Assembly: GCA_036245525.1 (NCBI GenBank)
Contig: BTPG01000004.1
Location: 16,986,631 to 17,050,630 of the forward strand
DNA: 64,000 bases
From: Semisulcospira habei
Taxonomy: Eukaryota; Mollusca; Gastropoda; Semisulcospiridae
Direction of reading: 5' to 3'
Position numbers and translations under genes: made by a program
Shown: piece after piece, positions 46,128-55,924 of the stretch
Position numbering within the stretch: the first letter of the stretch is position 1
How the letters are laid out: each line of letters opens with the position of its first letter
The notes under the pieces: generated by a model
Told to the model about the DNA's origin: nothing
The model's input: only the letters and a program-made list of their open reading frames with translations
Database searches by the model: none

Positions 46128-46343
46128 CTAACCCCTTCTCTGCCACTGGAACATTATTTTTGTCTCTGAAATCTGCGTTCATTCAACGACCAGAAGCCAC
46201 CACCGCCCAAGGAACGTGGATACAAATCGGTATCAGCAAGAGGCATAGATCCTCATGAGCCCCCGCGACAGCGGGGGCTCATGAGGATCTGTGCCTCTTG
46301 CATTTGGATCGCGTTACATTCTTTTCGGCAGTCAAGGGGTTAA
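46128..46343. mobile_element. A2-frame MITE with core A hairpin
   Basis: CTAACCCCTTCTCTGCCACT to CTTTTCGGCAGTCAAGGGGT then TAA. The core CAAGAGGCATAGATCCTCAT pairs with ATGAGGATCTGTGCCTCTTG around GACAGC. Confidence 0.92.
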
Positions 46344-46450
46344 GTCAGATTTTACATGTCTGTGTGAGAAAAGTAAGCAGCCACGCCAGGCTCCTTTCAC
46401 AATCTCCAATCTCACGACACTTTGTGTCAGTCCCTCGCGGTGTGGCATTG

Positions 46451-46664
46451 TTAACTCATTCAGCCCGACGGCCGTATTTCCCAACTTTTGGAGGCGTCAT
46501 CTAGCGACTATGCACAAGTTGCATGAGATGGGTCGACCATGATAATTCAAGGGCAGTGCCAGATTAGCTTGGCGCCAAGAGGCGACAAGCTAATCTGGCA
46601 CTACCCTTGAATTATCATGGTCGACCCATCTCCTGCTGTAGGGCGTCGGGGCTGAATGGGTTAA
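46451..46664. mobile_element. Core C MITE with TTAA ends
   Basis: TTAACTCATTCAGCCCGACG to GTCGGGGCTGAATGGGTTAA. The core ATAATTCAAGGGCAGTGCCA, GATTAGCTTGGCGCC and complement. The best-preserved core C copy. Confidence 0.94.
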
Positions 46665-46882
46665 TAGACTATTTAAGTCAGAGTTCATCGGTCTGGCAGA
46701 AAAATGTTCTATTGACGTTAAGCTGCTTTGTCAAGTTTGTGATTTTGTTCGGCGTTGATTACTTTCGATACGTCAAGGTTCTCGCAAGTGAAGACTTAAG
46801 GCGAGCGTGATTTGCAAGAATATTGTGGCGACTCCTATTTTTCATCATCCCCGGCTCTCGTTAACCCTGTCAGTCATTGGGA

Positions 46883-46914
46883 TTAACCCCCTTGTGCATG
46901 CAGCCACCGGTACA

Positions 46915-46982
<68 letters not shown>

Positions 46983-47054
46983 TGTCATGTGGTGTCGGGG
47001 TGGGGGGGGGAGAGAGGGGGGGACTAGGTCGGGGGGGGGGGGGGGGGGGGGGGG
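46883..47054. repeat. Half palindrome, (GT)n and G runs
   Basis: TTAACCCCCTTGTGCATGCA then GCCACCGGT is half of the 38017 palindrome. It breaks into (GT)n (46917-46980) and then G-rich sequence to 47054. Confidence 0.85.
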
Positions 47055-47870
47055 CTTCTTCTTCTTCTTCTCGAGAACGCCGTCACACTTGGAGTTTGGC
47101 TTTCAAAATGAAATCTGTGGTCTTCCGTAGCGCCTCCACATGCCCGTACTGTTTCTCTTGTAGGGTGGCGGGCTTCGGCCATATCTCCTCCCTCAGCAAC
47201 TGGTGGTTCCCAAAGTCCTGGAGGATGTGCTCTGTGGTCTGCTCTGCTTCTCCACAAGAGCACAGGGGAGATGGCACGAGGTCGAAGCGTCTGTGCAGGT
47301 GGAAATTGAGTCGGTTGTGCCCGTCCTCAGACGGAAGATGGTCACCTGCTCTTGTCTGGACAGCTGATGGTAACTGTCTAGGGGCCGTTGTGGTGGTCTG
47401 TACACCGACTTAATTATGGTCTTCATCTCTTTGAAGCTAACTTCATTTTCTTTTTGTTCTTTCTCTGCGCCCACTTTTGCCATTCTGTCAGCTTCTTCAT
47501 TGACGTAGATGCCACAGTGTGAAGGGATCCACCGCAGCACCAGTCTGGTGCACTTGATGTTTTGCAGTGCCTCTTGTAGACGTGGCAGTTTGCTTGCTGT
47601 TGCTGCCTCAAGAACAGACATGGCATCAGTCAGGAAGACAATCTGGGCATCAGGGTCTGCAGTGCCACTAAGGGTGTTTGCAGCATGGACCAGGGCTTCC
47701 ACCTCAGCTCTGTAATTTGTGCAGTGAAGGCCTGTTGGTATTGCCTCTGCCTGCCATTTTCCGTTTGGGTACTGAATGTACACCCCAGCCCCTGCATTCT
47801 GAACTGCATCTGTGGCTGATCCATCGGTGTATGCCCGTATCCATGCCTCCTGGGGTGGGGGGGGGGGGGG
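47055..47870 (-). pseudogene. I-type LINE 3' end with RNase H domain
   Basis: Read from about 47860 down, an RNase HI domain carries the expected acidic residues: AYTDGSATDAVQNAGAG (first D), CTNYRAEVEALVHA (E), IVFLTDAMSVLEAA (D) and LRWIPSHCGIYVNEEADRMA (H and last D). After a frameshift near 47320 comes SPLCSCGEAEQTTEHIL, a cysteine/histidine cluster typical of the C-terminus of I/Nimb/Jockey-group LINEs. The 3' end is (GAA)n at 47055-47070. The RT and everything upstream are missing, and the fragment starts at a G run (47855-47869). Confidence 0.9.
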
Positions 47871-48554
47871 CTGATAAGCAAGTGACTGGAATCTGTAAAT
47901 GCTGAAACCACGCCCCTCCCCTCCCCCTTCCCTCCCCGCTCCCCCCGAAAAGGGGCATATAGCTCATTCGACTTTAGCGACTTCACCAGCACACCGTGCT
48001 TCGGCCGTACTGGAGGAGGCAATGAACTTCTGTCAGCGTGCGAAGAAAACCACAGTTAACTGTGGTTTCTGCAGACGGCGTACATTCTACGCCACCACAT
48101 AATTATAGCTAAATTTTCATGCGTCGCGAGAGAGAACCGACTAAACAAAGGGAAGGGTATGCAATCGGAATTGTAGTAATTTTCCTGGATTATAAGCACT
48201 GGCAGTCAACCCTTTTGTTTCGTTTATGGCTGCAAACATAGTTATTGCTGTCTCCTGCCCTTTACGAACTGCCGGGTATGCGAGGATGAGTGACGTAATA
48301 CACACGGTAACTTGACGCACTGCCTATCATTTTATTCGAAGCGACATTAACTCTTGTTGTCAGTCTCGTACAATTTTTTATGTTCAGCGTTAATTTGTTG
48401 TGGTGAGCAGTTCTACCATTCAAAAACTAATTTAAATTTAGCTGAGCGTGGTTTCTTTACGCTGGAGTGACTGACAGCGTGAAGCGTCCATAAAAATATG
48501 TGTGTGTAGATCCGTATACGTCATCAACCGAGTACTGCACGATACGCGCACGAA
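47871..48554. other. Non-coding; dispersed repeat
   Basis: TCCTGGATTATAAGCACTGG at about 48182 recurs at 10060. AACCACAGTTAACTGTGGTT is a perfect 20-bp palindrome at 48048-48067. Confidence 0.5.
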
Positions 48555-48661
48555 ACCCAACAAGAATGACTGGGCCGACGTCAGCTGCAGTCAGCCCGCG
48601 CACGCCTGTGCGCAGTCTGACTGTGGCCGACGTTGGCCCGAAGGCATTTTGCTGACTGGGA
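48555..48661. mobile_element. Family D palindrome
   Basis: GACTGGGCCGACGTCAGCTG, AGCCCGCGCACGCC and TGTGCGCAGTCTGACTG, then CCGACGTTGGCCCGAAGGCA and TTTTGCTGACTGGGA. Confidence 0.85.
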
Positions 48662-48810
48662 TAGCGACAGTGACAAACTCGTATGTTTCATACTACTTCC
48701 GCTTACAACCGGTACCCCGAGCGTCCATTTGGTACCGACGGGTCAAACCTAATGTAGCCAAAACAGGCCCGGCCTCAGCGGCAGTTCTTATTAGCAAAGC
48801 CGCATCCACC

Positions 48811-49060
48811 TGCAGGAGGCGTAGATTCTCATGAGCCCCTGCGACAGCATGGGCTCATGAAAATCTACGCTTCTTGCAGAAAAAAAGAAATGAGCCCCAC
48901 CAGCATCGTTATACAACGCCCCGCGAAACTTACAGTTTACCTGCTGAACATCGGCGTAATGTCCACGGTCAGCGCTTCTTTAAAGTTCACGCTCCGTCTG
49001 CAAGAAGCACACGTTCTCATTACCCCCTGCTGTCACGGGGACTCGAGAATATATGCATTT
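48811..49060. repeat. Core A hairpin plus a decayed second copy
   Basis: TGCAGGAGGCGTAGATTCTC pairs with AAAATCTACGCTTCTTGCA (48811-48880). A weaker one at about 48997-49060 (TGCAAGAAGCACACGTTCTC, ACTCGAGAATATATGC). Confidence 0.78.
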
Positions 49061-49275
49061 AGCTGGCAGAGATCTTCCTTCTTTACATCATCATACGAAG
49101 GAAGTTTCAGGCGTGTAAGTCTGCGACTGAAAGTGATAACGGTACCTCTGCCAAACATTACGCTCGAGGGGCCATTATAAACACCATTTTGCACGCGGTG
49201 GGGGCGCTCCGATAACGCGAGTGGTCCGCTTACGGAACTGTACCGTACTGTGGCTGTGCGGTGCGGAGCAGTCAT

Positions 49276-49383
49276 GCCCAGAACGCTAAAAGCCCTTGGG
49301 CCGACGTCGGTCAAAGATGGCTCGCGCACGGCCGTGCGCGAGCCAACTTTGGCCGACGTCGTCCCAAGGACTTTTGCGCACTG
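49276..49383. mobile_element. Family D palindrome
   Basis: GCCCAGAACGCTAAAAGCCC, TTGGGCCGACGTCGG and TGGCTCGCGCACGGCC pair with GTGCGCGAGCCA, CCGACGTCGTCCCAAG and GACTTTTGCGCACTG. Confidence 0.88.
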
Positions 49384-50559
49384 TGTGCAGAACCTACGGT
49401 ACATAATGATGTAATACACATCGCCATTTGGCACCTTACGGGAAGTTGTTCAACCAGTGATCGGTAATGCACGTTACATCGCTTATTCGGTGAATGAGAA
49501 GAGATTTGTAGTATCGGTTTAGTCAATGCCGCCAATGAATTCAAATAGCTTATGTAGTACATGAGTGTAATGGAATTATCCGCCTGAAGCGTTTATGTGG
49601 TAGAACTGACAGAGTTTTGAATCAGTTCAGTACACGTGCGCTCGTATCTTGCAAGGAAATATTGCAAATGCCGCAGCGTCATTTATTCCTGGCGTAATCA
49701 GTACATTACTGCAGGTCACGGTATACATTTAAATTGGGAAGTTCAGGCAGTAAGAGGCCCCGTGTTTTTAAAAATAATTTTTGCCTTGTTTGAAACTTTG
49801 CAGTTGGGTTGAATGTTGGAATTTGATGGAAATTTGTGGTTAGCTGAGAGGAGACATGTTTGGTGCTTTGATGCATACCATCCTGAGCTTATCCAGTGGA
49901 CACTGATTTGTGGGCCTATGTTGAGTTGCCTTTGACGTAGTGATTTGAGGGGCACGCTGATTTCAGCTGTGCTTGGGTGTGGGGTTGGTAAGGAACCAGT
50001 TTCATAGCCAAGAAATGAGACGGGTCATGTGCTGTTTATTTTTTTGTATTTTGTGCATGGCAAATGTGCAGCTGGTGGGCGGTAGTGTTTTTTAGGGAAT
50101 TGAAAAATTAGGGGATGACTGGGACTGACTAAGGCTAAGAGACTGGACAGTACGGAAACAGCACTGTGGTCCGTGGCCTGCACTATCATGTGGTATACAT
50201 GAAAATATCGTGTGGTATTTGTGTTCTGTTGTAGTACACGTAGGCATATATTTCTTACACACCCCCCTTGTTTGCTGCGTTAAGTTGAACGGAAAAGCTG
50301 TATCACATACGTATGATACAGCTTGGCGCTTACAAAAGGTCATGAAGGCCGTCATATCATTACTACGGAAATCATCAGACATGGGTTTTGTTACCACGCA
50401 GTCTTCCTTCTTTGCGCCTTGTGTGAATCGAGACAAACGTGTAGATACAGCCCTGGGGCGTGAACATACACGTGTGCAGAATTTTGTTTTGTAGAAGATA
50501 TGGTCAACAAAAACAAAGGTACGGGGCACACGATATTGAAACGTGACCTACTTTCAGCT

Positions 50560-50562
<3 letters not shown>
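49384..50562. other. Non-coding, unique-looking
   Basis: A short hairpin CTGTATCAT/ATGATACAG at 50299-50322. Frames of 70-145 codons show no recognisable motif. No gene is supported. Confidence 0.4.

Positions 50563-50639
<77 letters not shown>
50563..50639. repeat. (GT)n microsatellite
   Basis: A pure GT tract. Confidence 0.98.
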
Positions 50640-50643
<4 letters not shown>

Positions 50644-50685
50644 TGTACAATGAATTGTAGTTGTACTGTCACTTTTATGTAAACT

Positions 50686-50898
50686 TTAACCCCTTTAGCC
50701 CCATGGCCACATTCACAAATTTTGGACGTGTTACCTAACTCCTAAGCACAAGTTGCAGGAGATAGATTGACCGTGATACTTCAAGGGTAGTGCCAGATTT
50801 GCTTGGCACCTGAAAGCGCCAAGTCAATCTGGCACTGCCGTTGAATTGTTATAGTCAATTCATCTCCTGCTGTATGACGTTGGGGCTAAATGGGTTTA
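50686..50898. mobile_element. Core C MITE, right TTAA lost
   Basis: TTAACCCCTTTAGCCCCATG to TTGGGGCTAAATGGGTTTA. The core TACTTCAAGGGTAGTGCCAG and complement. Confidence 0.9.
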
Positions 50899-51094
50899 TA
50901 TGCCTTGATATTCGATGTGTGTTGCTAAATGGTCTGCTGTACCTAAGAGATGATAAGTTGTGTTTGCGGTTAATGCATTTCTTATACATCATTTCCCTGT
51001 ACATATTTTGTAACTGTAATGATTGTGTACTCCTTCTGGGTAAACTAGTTTACTATAACTTAGCATAAAGGTGCAGCGTCTCTATCATGTCTTA

Positions 51095-51408
51095 AGGCCC
51101 CGCCACACATGCCGGCTGTGCCCCGATTTTGAAGCCGATTCCGATCCGATTGCGATCGGATGACGCCCGTCTCTTCCCGAATATGATGCAAAACTGCTGA
51201 TAATGCATGCACATCATCATCACTGTCAAAATTAGCTGCCATTTTGCAGAAACAGGTACGACTTTGATCCTCGGTTCAAACCGGTCGGCTAAAAAAGTCG
51301 GGAAATGTGTGGTAGTGCACACGTTTATATAGTCCGGCCCGATCACCTACCGATTCGAAACTGCCCGGGAATCGGCCTCAAAATCGGGCATTTAGTGTGG
51401 CGGGGCCT
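51095..51408 (-). mobile_element. PIF/Harbinger-like MITE, TSD TTA
   Basis: AGGCCCCGCCACACATG / GTGGCGGGGCCT termini with TTA at 51092-51094 and 51409-51411. It is the inverted, shorter relative of 12897-13386 and keeps the same promoter-like segment and start codon. Confidence 0.88.
51165..51242 (-). pseudogene. Start of a Harbinger-derived protein
   Basis: An ATG at 51242 opens MAANFDSDDDVHALSAVLHH then IREETG. It matches the 13060 frame over about 26 residues, then diverges. Confidence 0.6.
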
Positions 51409-51787
51409 TTAGAGTGGTTTTGAGTTTGTTTTTGTTTTTTTAACATAGCTTATTAGAGCAGCTGGCGACAAACATTCGATATTCTGTTTAGTTGGGGTGT
51501 GAGAGGGGGGGGGGGGGGAGTTCACAAGCAGTGCAGGCACGTCCTGAGAAAGTCTTGTTGCTGTCAGGACGTTAAGCAATGTACAACCAACTTGATGAAT
51601 TATGTATATGACTCGTTTACCTTGAAGGAGTTTTGAATGAATTTGCAGTTGAAATTTTGACTCTCGCTTAGCAGAAGAAAAAGACGACAATCCAAGGACG
51701 TGGTGATGTGGTCAGGTAGCTTTCGCTTATCTCGTTTTTGAGTGATGCATCTCAGCGAAGTACAGAACAACTAAGGCCCGGACACAT

Positions 51788-51905
51788 GGGTCAGTTGCAT
51801 GAGCGAGCTTAGTCCTGCGCCAGCCACTAAGCAAGGTGCTCGGCTATAGCGGAGCACCTTGCTTCGTGGCTGGCGCAGGACTAAGCTCATTCGTACAGCT
51901 GACAC
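51788..51905. mobile_element. Family E palindrome, complete
   Basis: GGGTCAGTTGCATGAGCGAG, CTTAGTCCTGCGCCAGCCAC and AAGCAAGGTGCTC are mirrored by GAGCACCTTGCTTCGTGGCT, GGCGCAGGACTAAGCTCATT and ACAGCTGACACC. Confidence 0.92.
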
Positions 51906-52513
51906 CTAGTCTAACCGTAGATGTTCCTGGCAAAGTATATTGCTTTACTGATAATGATTATCAGACAAAACTATCTCTTTGTGGCGGACAAGGAAGCGGA
52001 AAAAGGTGTCAAAAGGATGTCACAAGACAAGCCCCTAATATTCCATATCATCTAACAGAGAGCTCCATCCTTCTCAAACTGACATAGACCCTCACGAGCC
52101 CCGGAATTAAAAAGGTGTCTGGTGGATGTCACGAGGTATACATTCTGTTTCAGGACCAAAATTCCAATTACCATCACGTAAATGTATCTAGCGAATACAA
52201 GACGCTCAAAAGAGACATAGATGCACGTGTGCCCCCATGCAGAATGGAGGTATCACATGAGTATGTTCTCTATGTGTGTTACTGTTCCTCATTTGTATCT
52301 GTGCCCCTCAAACAAAGCAGTTTATCTGTGTTGAATTTACCATCTCATATCCCTGCCGGATATAAGACGTGAACGCCTCAGTGCACCAAAATGACAGGAC
52401 ATTTTCTCGAACGATCTTTCTCGTGTGCGTTGAAGCGAACTCGGGCCCTCTCGAAAACCCGACTCTCTAAATCTTTATCGGTTGAAAAGCGTTTCATCGA
52501 ACTCCCCCACACG
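51906..52513. other. Non-coding; core A traces
   Basis: ACATAGACCCTCACGAGCCC (52081) and AGAGACATAGATGCACGTGT (52211) look like decayed core A arms. No gene is recognised. Confidence 0.45.
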
Positions 52514-52585
52514 TCTGCGAGAGGCATAGATCCTCATGAGCCCGCGCAGCTTGCGCGGGCTCATGAGTATCTATGCCTATTGCCA
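52514..52585. repeat. Core A hairpin with paired centre change
   Basis: GAGAGGCATAGATCCTCATG and AGCCCGCGCAGC pair with TTGCGCGGGCT and CATGAGTATCTATGCC. CGCGC/GCGCG replaces CCCGC/GCGGG in both arms. Confidence 0.9.
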
Positions 52586-52838
52586 GCCTCCGCTACATCT
52601 GTATTCCACGTGGTGAGACGCATGTTGAGACGTCCGTTTAAAACGGTGAGGACAGAAGTTCCTGCCGTCAAAAAGCTTCAGGCAAATCGCCTGGTTGTGA
52701 AGTATAATGCGGACTATTCAACGGAAGAAGTAATACTTGATTTTTTCCGATTATATCAGGTCGATTTTCGATTAAAAGTCCGCAAACTAGCCAAACATGT
52801 TTTAGTTAGTAGCCTGGCGGTCCTATTATTTTCTATCT

Positions 52839-53022
52839 CTATCTATCTATATCCCGTAGTCTTGCCGACTGTTGGGGCACCACTGATGACTTGGCAACCA
52901 GCTCCCTCCATTCCTCTCTGTTCACTGCCATTCTTAGTATGTCGCTCAGCTTCAGTCCTGTCCACTCTGAGATATTGTCCTCCCATCTTTTCCTCTGTCT
53001 TCCTCTCCTTCGTCCTCCTTGC
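52839..53022 (-). mobile_element. RTE-like LINE 3' fragment
   Basis: The reverse complement of this stretch matches 35116-35300, including KRWEDNISEWTGLKL coding sequence and the ATAGATAGATAGAGATAGA tail. 5'-truncated. Close identity by eye implies the family was recently active. Confidence 0.92.
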
Positions 53023-53242
53023 CTCCTATTATTTTACTTGTAACCAAATCGCCCCAAAAAGATAAGTAGCGAATGAATTCTTCACTTGTTTGTTTGTCTA
53101 TTTTGAAAATATTCATAAATTGTGTTGTAACGTGTTTCTTTCTCCGTTGGGTTCTTCTCTGCGTTTTACACACTTGGCAGTGACTGTGACCTTTTTGGTC
53201 TGGATTTTCCATTATTTTAATCATAATGGCGTTGACGTTTGC

Positions 53243-53326
53243 TTTACCCTTTGCCTGTCGGTAGCGGTTTTAGTCGCGATGATTCCTATAGGAATCATCG
53301 CGACAAAAACCGTTACCGACACGCAG
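53243..53326. mobile_element. Family P palindrome, ends mutated
   Basis: TTTACCCTTTGCCTGTCGGT at the left. The arms TCGCGATGATTCC/GGAATCATCGCGA surround TATA. The right end CCGACACGCAGAGA has no TTAA. Confidence 0.85.
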
Positions 53327-53355
53327 AGACAACGTGCGCACGGTACAGCTGCATG

Positions 53356-53534
53356 GGACATAGACCTTCGTAATCCCTCGCAGGTTACTCATGAGGATAT
53401 AAGCCTCTTGCTGACCCCACTTTGTTTCCATAGTCCTCGGACGGCTGAGGTTCTTTGGCGTTTGGTTTATTTGTGTGTGTGTGTGTGTTTTTAATTAAAA
53501 AGTAATCTGCGACAGCTGGCATTGAATGGGTTAA
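53356..53534. mobile_element. A1-frame MITE remnant
   Basis: GACATAGACCTTCGTAATCC, GAGGATATAAGCCTCTTGC, TCCATAGTCCTCGGACGGCT and GGCATTGAATGGGTTAA. Its right half parallels 39930-40123. Confidence 0.7.
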
Positions 53535-53578
53535 AAGAGTTGAATCTTTAAAGCGAGCTGCTCCGAGGGGGGTGGGTG

Positions 53579-53682
53579 GGGGGCAATTGCATGAGTGAGC
53601 TTAGTCCTGCGCCAGCCACTATAGCGGAGCACCTTGCTTAGTGGCTGGCGCAGGACTAAGCTCACTCACGCAACTGGCCCCA
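53579..53682. mobile_element. Family E palindrome with 14-nt arm deletion
   Basis: GGGGGGCAATTGCATGAGTG at the left and ACTCACGCAACTGGCCCC at the right. The left arm lacks the AAGCAAGGTGCTC segment present in the right. Confidence 0.9.
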
Positions 53683-53732
53683 GCAAAGGAACTGTAAAAA
53701 ATAAAAGAAGAAGAGCAGAGAAGTCTTTCATC

Positions 53733-53942
53733 TTAACCCATTCAGCCCTGACGCACTTCGGCAGGAGATGAGTGGACCATGATAATTCAAGGGTAGTGCC
53801 AGATTAGCTTGGCGGCGCCAAGCTAATCTGGCACTGCCCTTGAATTATCATGGTCGATCCATCTCCTGCAACTGGTGCATAGTCCGCGTTAGGTGACGCC
53901 TCCAAAATCTGGGAAATACGGCCGTCGTGCTGAATGAGTTAA
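53733..53942. mobile_element. Core C MITE, opposite orientation
   Basis: TTAACCCATTCAGCCCTGAC to GCCGTCGTGCTGAATGAGTT then AA. Core ATAATTCAAGGGTAGTGCCA, GATTAGCTTGGCGGCGCCAA and complement. Confidence 0.93.
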
Positions 53943-54137
53943 TACATCTACACTCGAACTTCATAATTCAAGTGAGCCGTTTTGGCCAGCATTATTGTAA
54001 GGCTTACTAAGAACATTTATAAATGAGACATTGCGAACTGTCAACCCTTTACTACCTGGAGTATGTCACTTCAACAAATCAGAGGTATCAAAAGTCGTAA
54101 AGCACTTGACTGTGAAAGTTCGATCATCGAAAACTTG

Positions 54138-54229
54138 TCAACCCTTTGGCTGTCGGTAGCATGTTAGGTCGAGGTGATTCCTGCAGGAATCACCTCGACC
54201 AAACTCGCTACCGACAGCCAAAGGGTTAA
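54138..54229. mobile_element. Family P palindrome
   Basis: TCAACCCTTTGGCTGTCGGT to CGACAGCCAAAGGGTTAA. The arms GTCGAGGTGATTCC/GGAATCACCTCGAC surround TGCA. GAGGTG/CACCTC differs from other P copies in both arms. Confidence 0.92.
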
Positions 54230-54522
54230 AAGACGAGTCGCATTGAGGCAGCCCAGCCTTGTGAAAGATGTATGCGATAGTCAGTCCAAAGTACATCTAC
54301 ATTACTCGAAAGGAGGAGTAAATAGGTGTTTGCTGCGAAGACCGGCATGGCCGTGACCACATAGACACTCGAGCCGAGAACATGTGTTTAGCTTGAGGCT
54401 ACGGGCTGTTCCGTGAAGAGGTTGTGATGATAAGACAAATATTCTTCTTATCATCGCACAGCGACCAGGCCATTGCTTCCTCCTACCTTCCTTTGTAGAA
54501 ACACACAGATGTAAATTTGGTC

Positions 54523-54767
54523 AGCATGAGACATAGATACTCACAAGCTCTCGCACATTCGCATCTGCTCATGAGAACCTATTGCAAACGGGTGCCTGAG
54601 TCTCGTGACATGACCGTGTATTCAATATTTTTAGTAGTCTACATCGACATTTCGTACACCTCCTTCCCCTGGAATGAGAACAGATATTAATAAGGTTAGC
54701 AAGAGACATAGATCCTTATGAGCCCCCGCAACTTGCGGGGGCTCATCAGGATCTGTGCCTCTTGCAG
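54523..54767. repeat. Two core A hairpins, first decayed
   Basis: The first (about 54523-54590): GCATGAGACATAGATACTCA and GCTCATGAGAACCTATTGC. The second (54698-54767): AGCAAGAGACATAGATCCTT with CAGGATCTGTGCCTCTTGC and a perfect GCCCCCGC/GCGGGGGC stem. Confidence 0.82.
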
Positions 54768-55367
54768 ATGCGTGAAGCTCGCAACACGACTCCCAGTACA
54801 CTAGGATCGTGTGAAAGATGTACAAAACACTCCAACGGTGATTGCTTTCAATTCTTCACAAAGTCTAGGTGAGCAATGACTAATCTGGGGAGAGCACTGG
54901 TGGCCGGGCTGAAATAATATTTTCACAAAGCTGCTGATACTGAAGGGATGCTTATGTGTGAGCGGATCTGTGCGACCAGCGCAAGTAGGTCTGGGCGGTT
55001 CGCGACTGACGAAGCGGACATCTCCTGCCACCAACGCGAAAGGTGCGATGTTACACTATAAGTGTTAACGTCCTAACGTACCCTGAAAGTGTTAACGGCC
55101 AAGGGGCACGATCGGGCAATGACGCAGGTTCCCATGTTGTGAATTTGTGAGCGTGCATCATTGACCATGGACCACACTGCCTGGGGCGTAAAGTACTGAA
55201 TAAGTAAGGCCAAGATCGAGAAATATACCTAATTAACGATGTAATAGGTACGGCCTGAAGGAAGATCGTGTTTTGTAAAATTTAATGGGTGACAGTAAAG
55301 CACCCTTTTGACAGATTGGGGGCCAGAAGCGATGTTTGTAACAACAAGGCCGGGTTCCCCAAATGGG

Positions 55368-55375
55368 TATATATT
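55368..55375 (+). promoter_or_regulatory. LTR TATA box
   Basis: TATATATT about 150 bp upstream of the poly(A) signal, with no competing TATA. The equivalent in the 3' LTR is 60201-60208. Confidence 0.6.
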
Positions 55376-55476
55376 GTGGAGAGCTCAGAACGAAAGGAGA
55401 GGAGAGAACAAGAGCTCAGGAGAAGAAGAGCTCTGACGAGAGCTCAGGACAGAAAGCTCCGATTGTTGATTTCGCT

Positions 55477-55502
55477 ACTAGATTGGTCCTGCCCAATCTA
55501 GT
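55477..55502 (+). other. Perfect 10-bp hairpin before the poly(A) signal
   Basis: ACTAGATTGG and CCAATCTAGT surround a 6-nt loop, 20 bp upstream of AATAAA. The position resembles the poly(A) hairpin in the R region of retroviral LTRs. The function here is inferred. Confidence 0.6.
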
Positions 55503-55522
55503 AAGGAGAACCATGTACCTGA

Positions 55523-55528
55523 AATAAA
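55523..55528 (+). terminator. LTR poly(A) signal
   Basis: AATAAA in the sequence GAAATAAAAGAATC. The copy in the 3' LTR (60356-60361) would end the transcript. Confidence 0.7.
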
Positions 55529-55618
55529 AGAATCTTCTGGAAACTCACTCTTGTCTGGCTGCGTCTTCCATCATACACCCCTTGCGTTTGGCTGTAGGGT
55601 AACAAAGCTATTCCTTTT

Positions 55619-55636
55619 TGGTGCCGTGACCAGGAT
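55619..55636 (+). other. Primer-binding site
   Basis: TGGTGCCGTGACCAGGAT begins 14 bp after the LTR. TGG complements the CCA end of a tRNA, as expected for minus-strand priming. I do not assign the tRNA. Confidence 0.75.
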
Positions 55637-55714
55637 CTTCAGAACGGGAAAAGAAAGAGAAGAAAAACTAGACTATCAGGACCAAAAGCTACAGCCAAAA
55701 TAAAACGTAAGGGT

Positions 55715-55924
55715 GTGGAAGTGCAGACCAGCAAGAGAAAACAAGAGTCAAGACAACAACCAGACAAGAGCAGGAAGAATAGAGAAGACAACAAAAGTTC
55801 GAGCCCACGACTAGACAACAAAAGTTCGAGCCCACGACTAGGCAACAAAAGTTCGAGCCCACCACGTACGTCCGCGACTCATCCAAAAGGCCAGCATCAG
55901 CCTAAGGGATCACGGGGTAAGTGA
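55715..55924 (+). CDS. Basic leader frame with nine-residue repeats
   Basis: 69 codons from ATG to TGA. Strongly basic and Ser/Pro-rich (SKRKQESRQQPDKSRK). Three 27-bp tandem units (55790-55865) encode NKSSSPR(L)(D/G) repeats. It could be the N-terminal end of a lost gag or a leader for env. A splice donor lies within codon 68. In several insect errantiviruses env is expressed from a spliced RNA that uses a donor at the start of gag, so this frame may supply the start codon. The function is otherwise unknown. Confidence 0.5.
   Translation: MEVQTSKRKQESRQQPDKSRKNREDNKSSSPRLDNKSSSPRLGNKSSSPPRTSATHPKGQHQPKGSRGK
55790..55865 (+). repeat. 27-bp in-frame tandem repeat, three copies
   Basis: AACAAAAGTTCGAGCCCACG starts at 55790, 55817 and 55844. 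The period of 27 keeps the reading frame. Confidence 0.95.
55916..55922 (+). promoter_or_regulatory. Predicted 5' splice site
   Basis: GGTAAGT, a near-perfect donor, with the exon ending at 55916. It pairs sensibly with the acceptor at 57185. Confidence 0.6.

Larger units (their letters stand above)
50899..51590 (+). mobile_element. SINE-like repeat interrupted by a Harbinger MITE
   Basis: TTGATATTCGATGTGTGTTG and CTAAATGGTCT (50907-50935), then GCTGGCGACAAACATTCGAT, CAAGCAGTGCAGGCACGTCC and CAGGACGTTAAGCAATGTAC after the MITE. It parallels the 31739-32230 units. Confidence 0.75.
55049..55604 (+). repeat. 5' LTR
   Basis: Starts TGTTACACTATAAGTG and ends GGCTGTAGGGTAACA. It appears identical base for base to the 3' LTR. 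It contains TATATATT at 55368-55375, four GAGCTC words just downstream (55381-55455), a 10-bp hairpin at 55477-55502 and AATAAA at 55523-55528. A 70-codon frame (55289-55501) spans the TATA box and is unlikely to be translated. Confidence 0.96.

Noticed and set aside
50092..50529. 145-codon minus-strand frame as a gene
   Set aside because: No motif or homologue is recognised, and there is no supporting splice or start context.
55289..55501. 70-codon LTR frame, present in both LTRs, as a gene
   Set aside because: It is duplicated only because the LTR is. It spans the TATA box, so the mRNA would start inside it.
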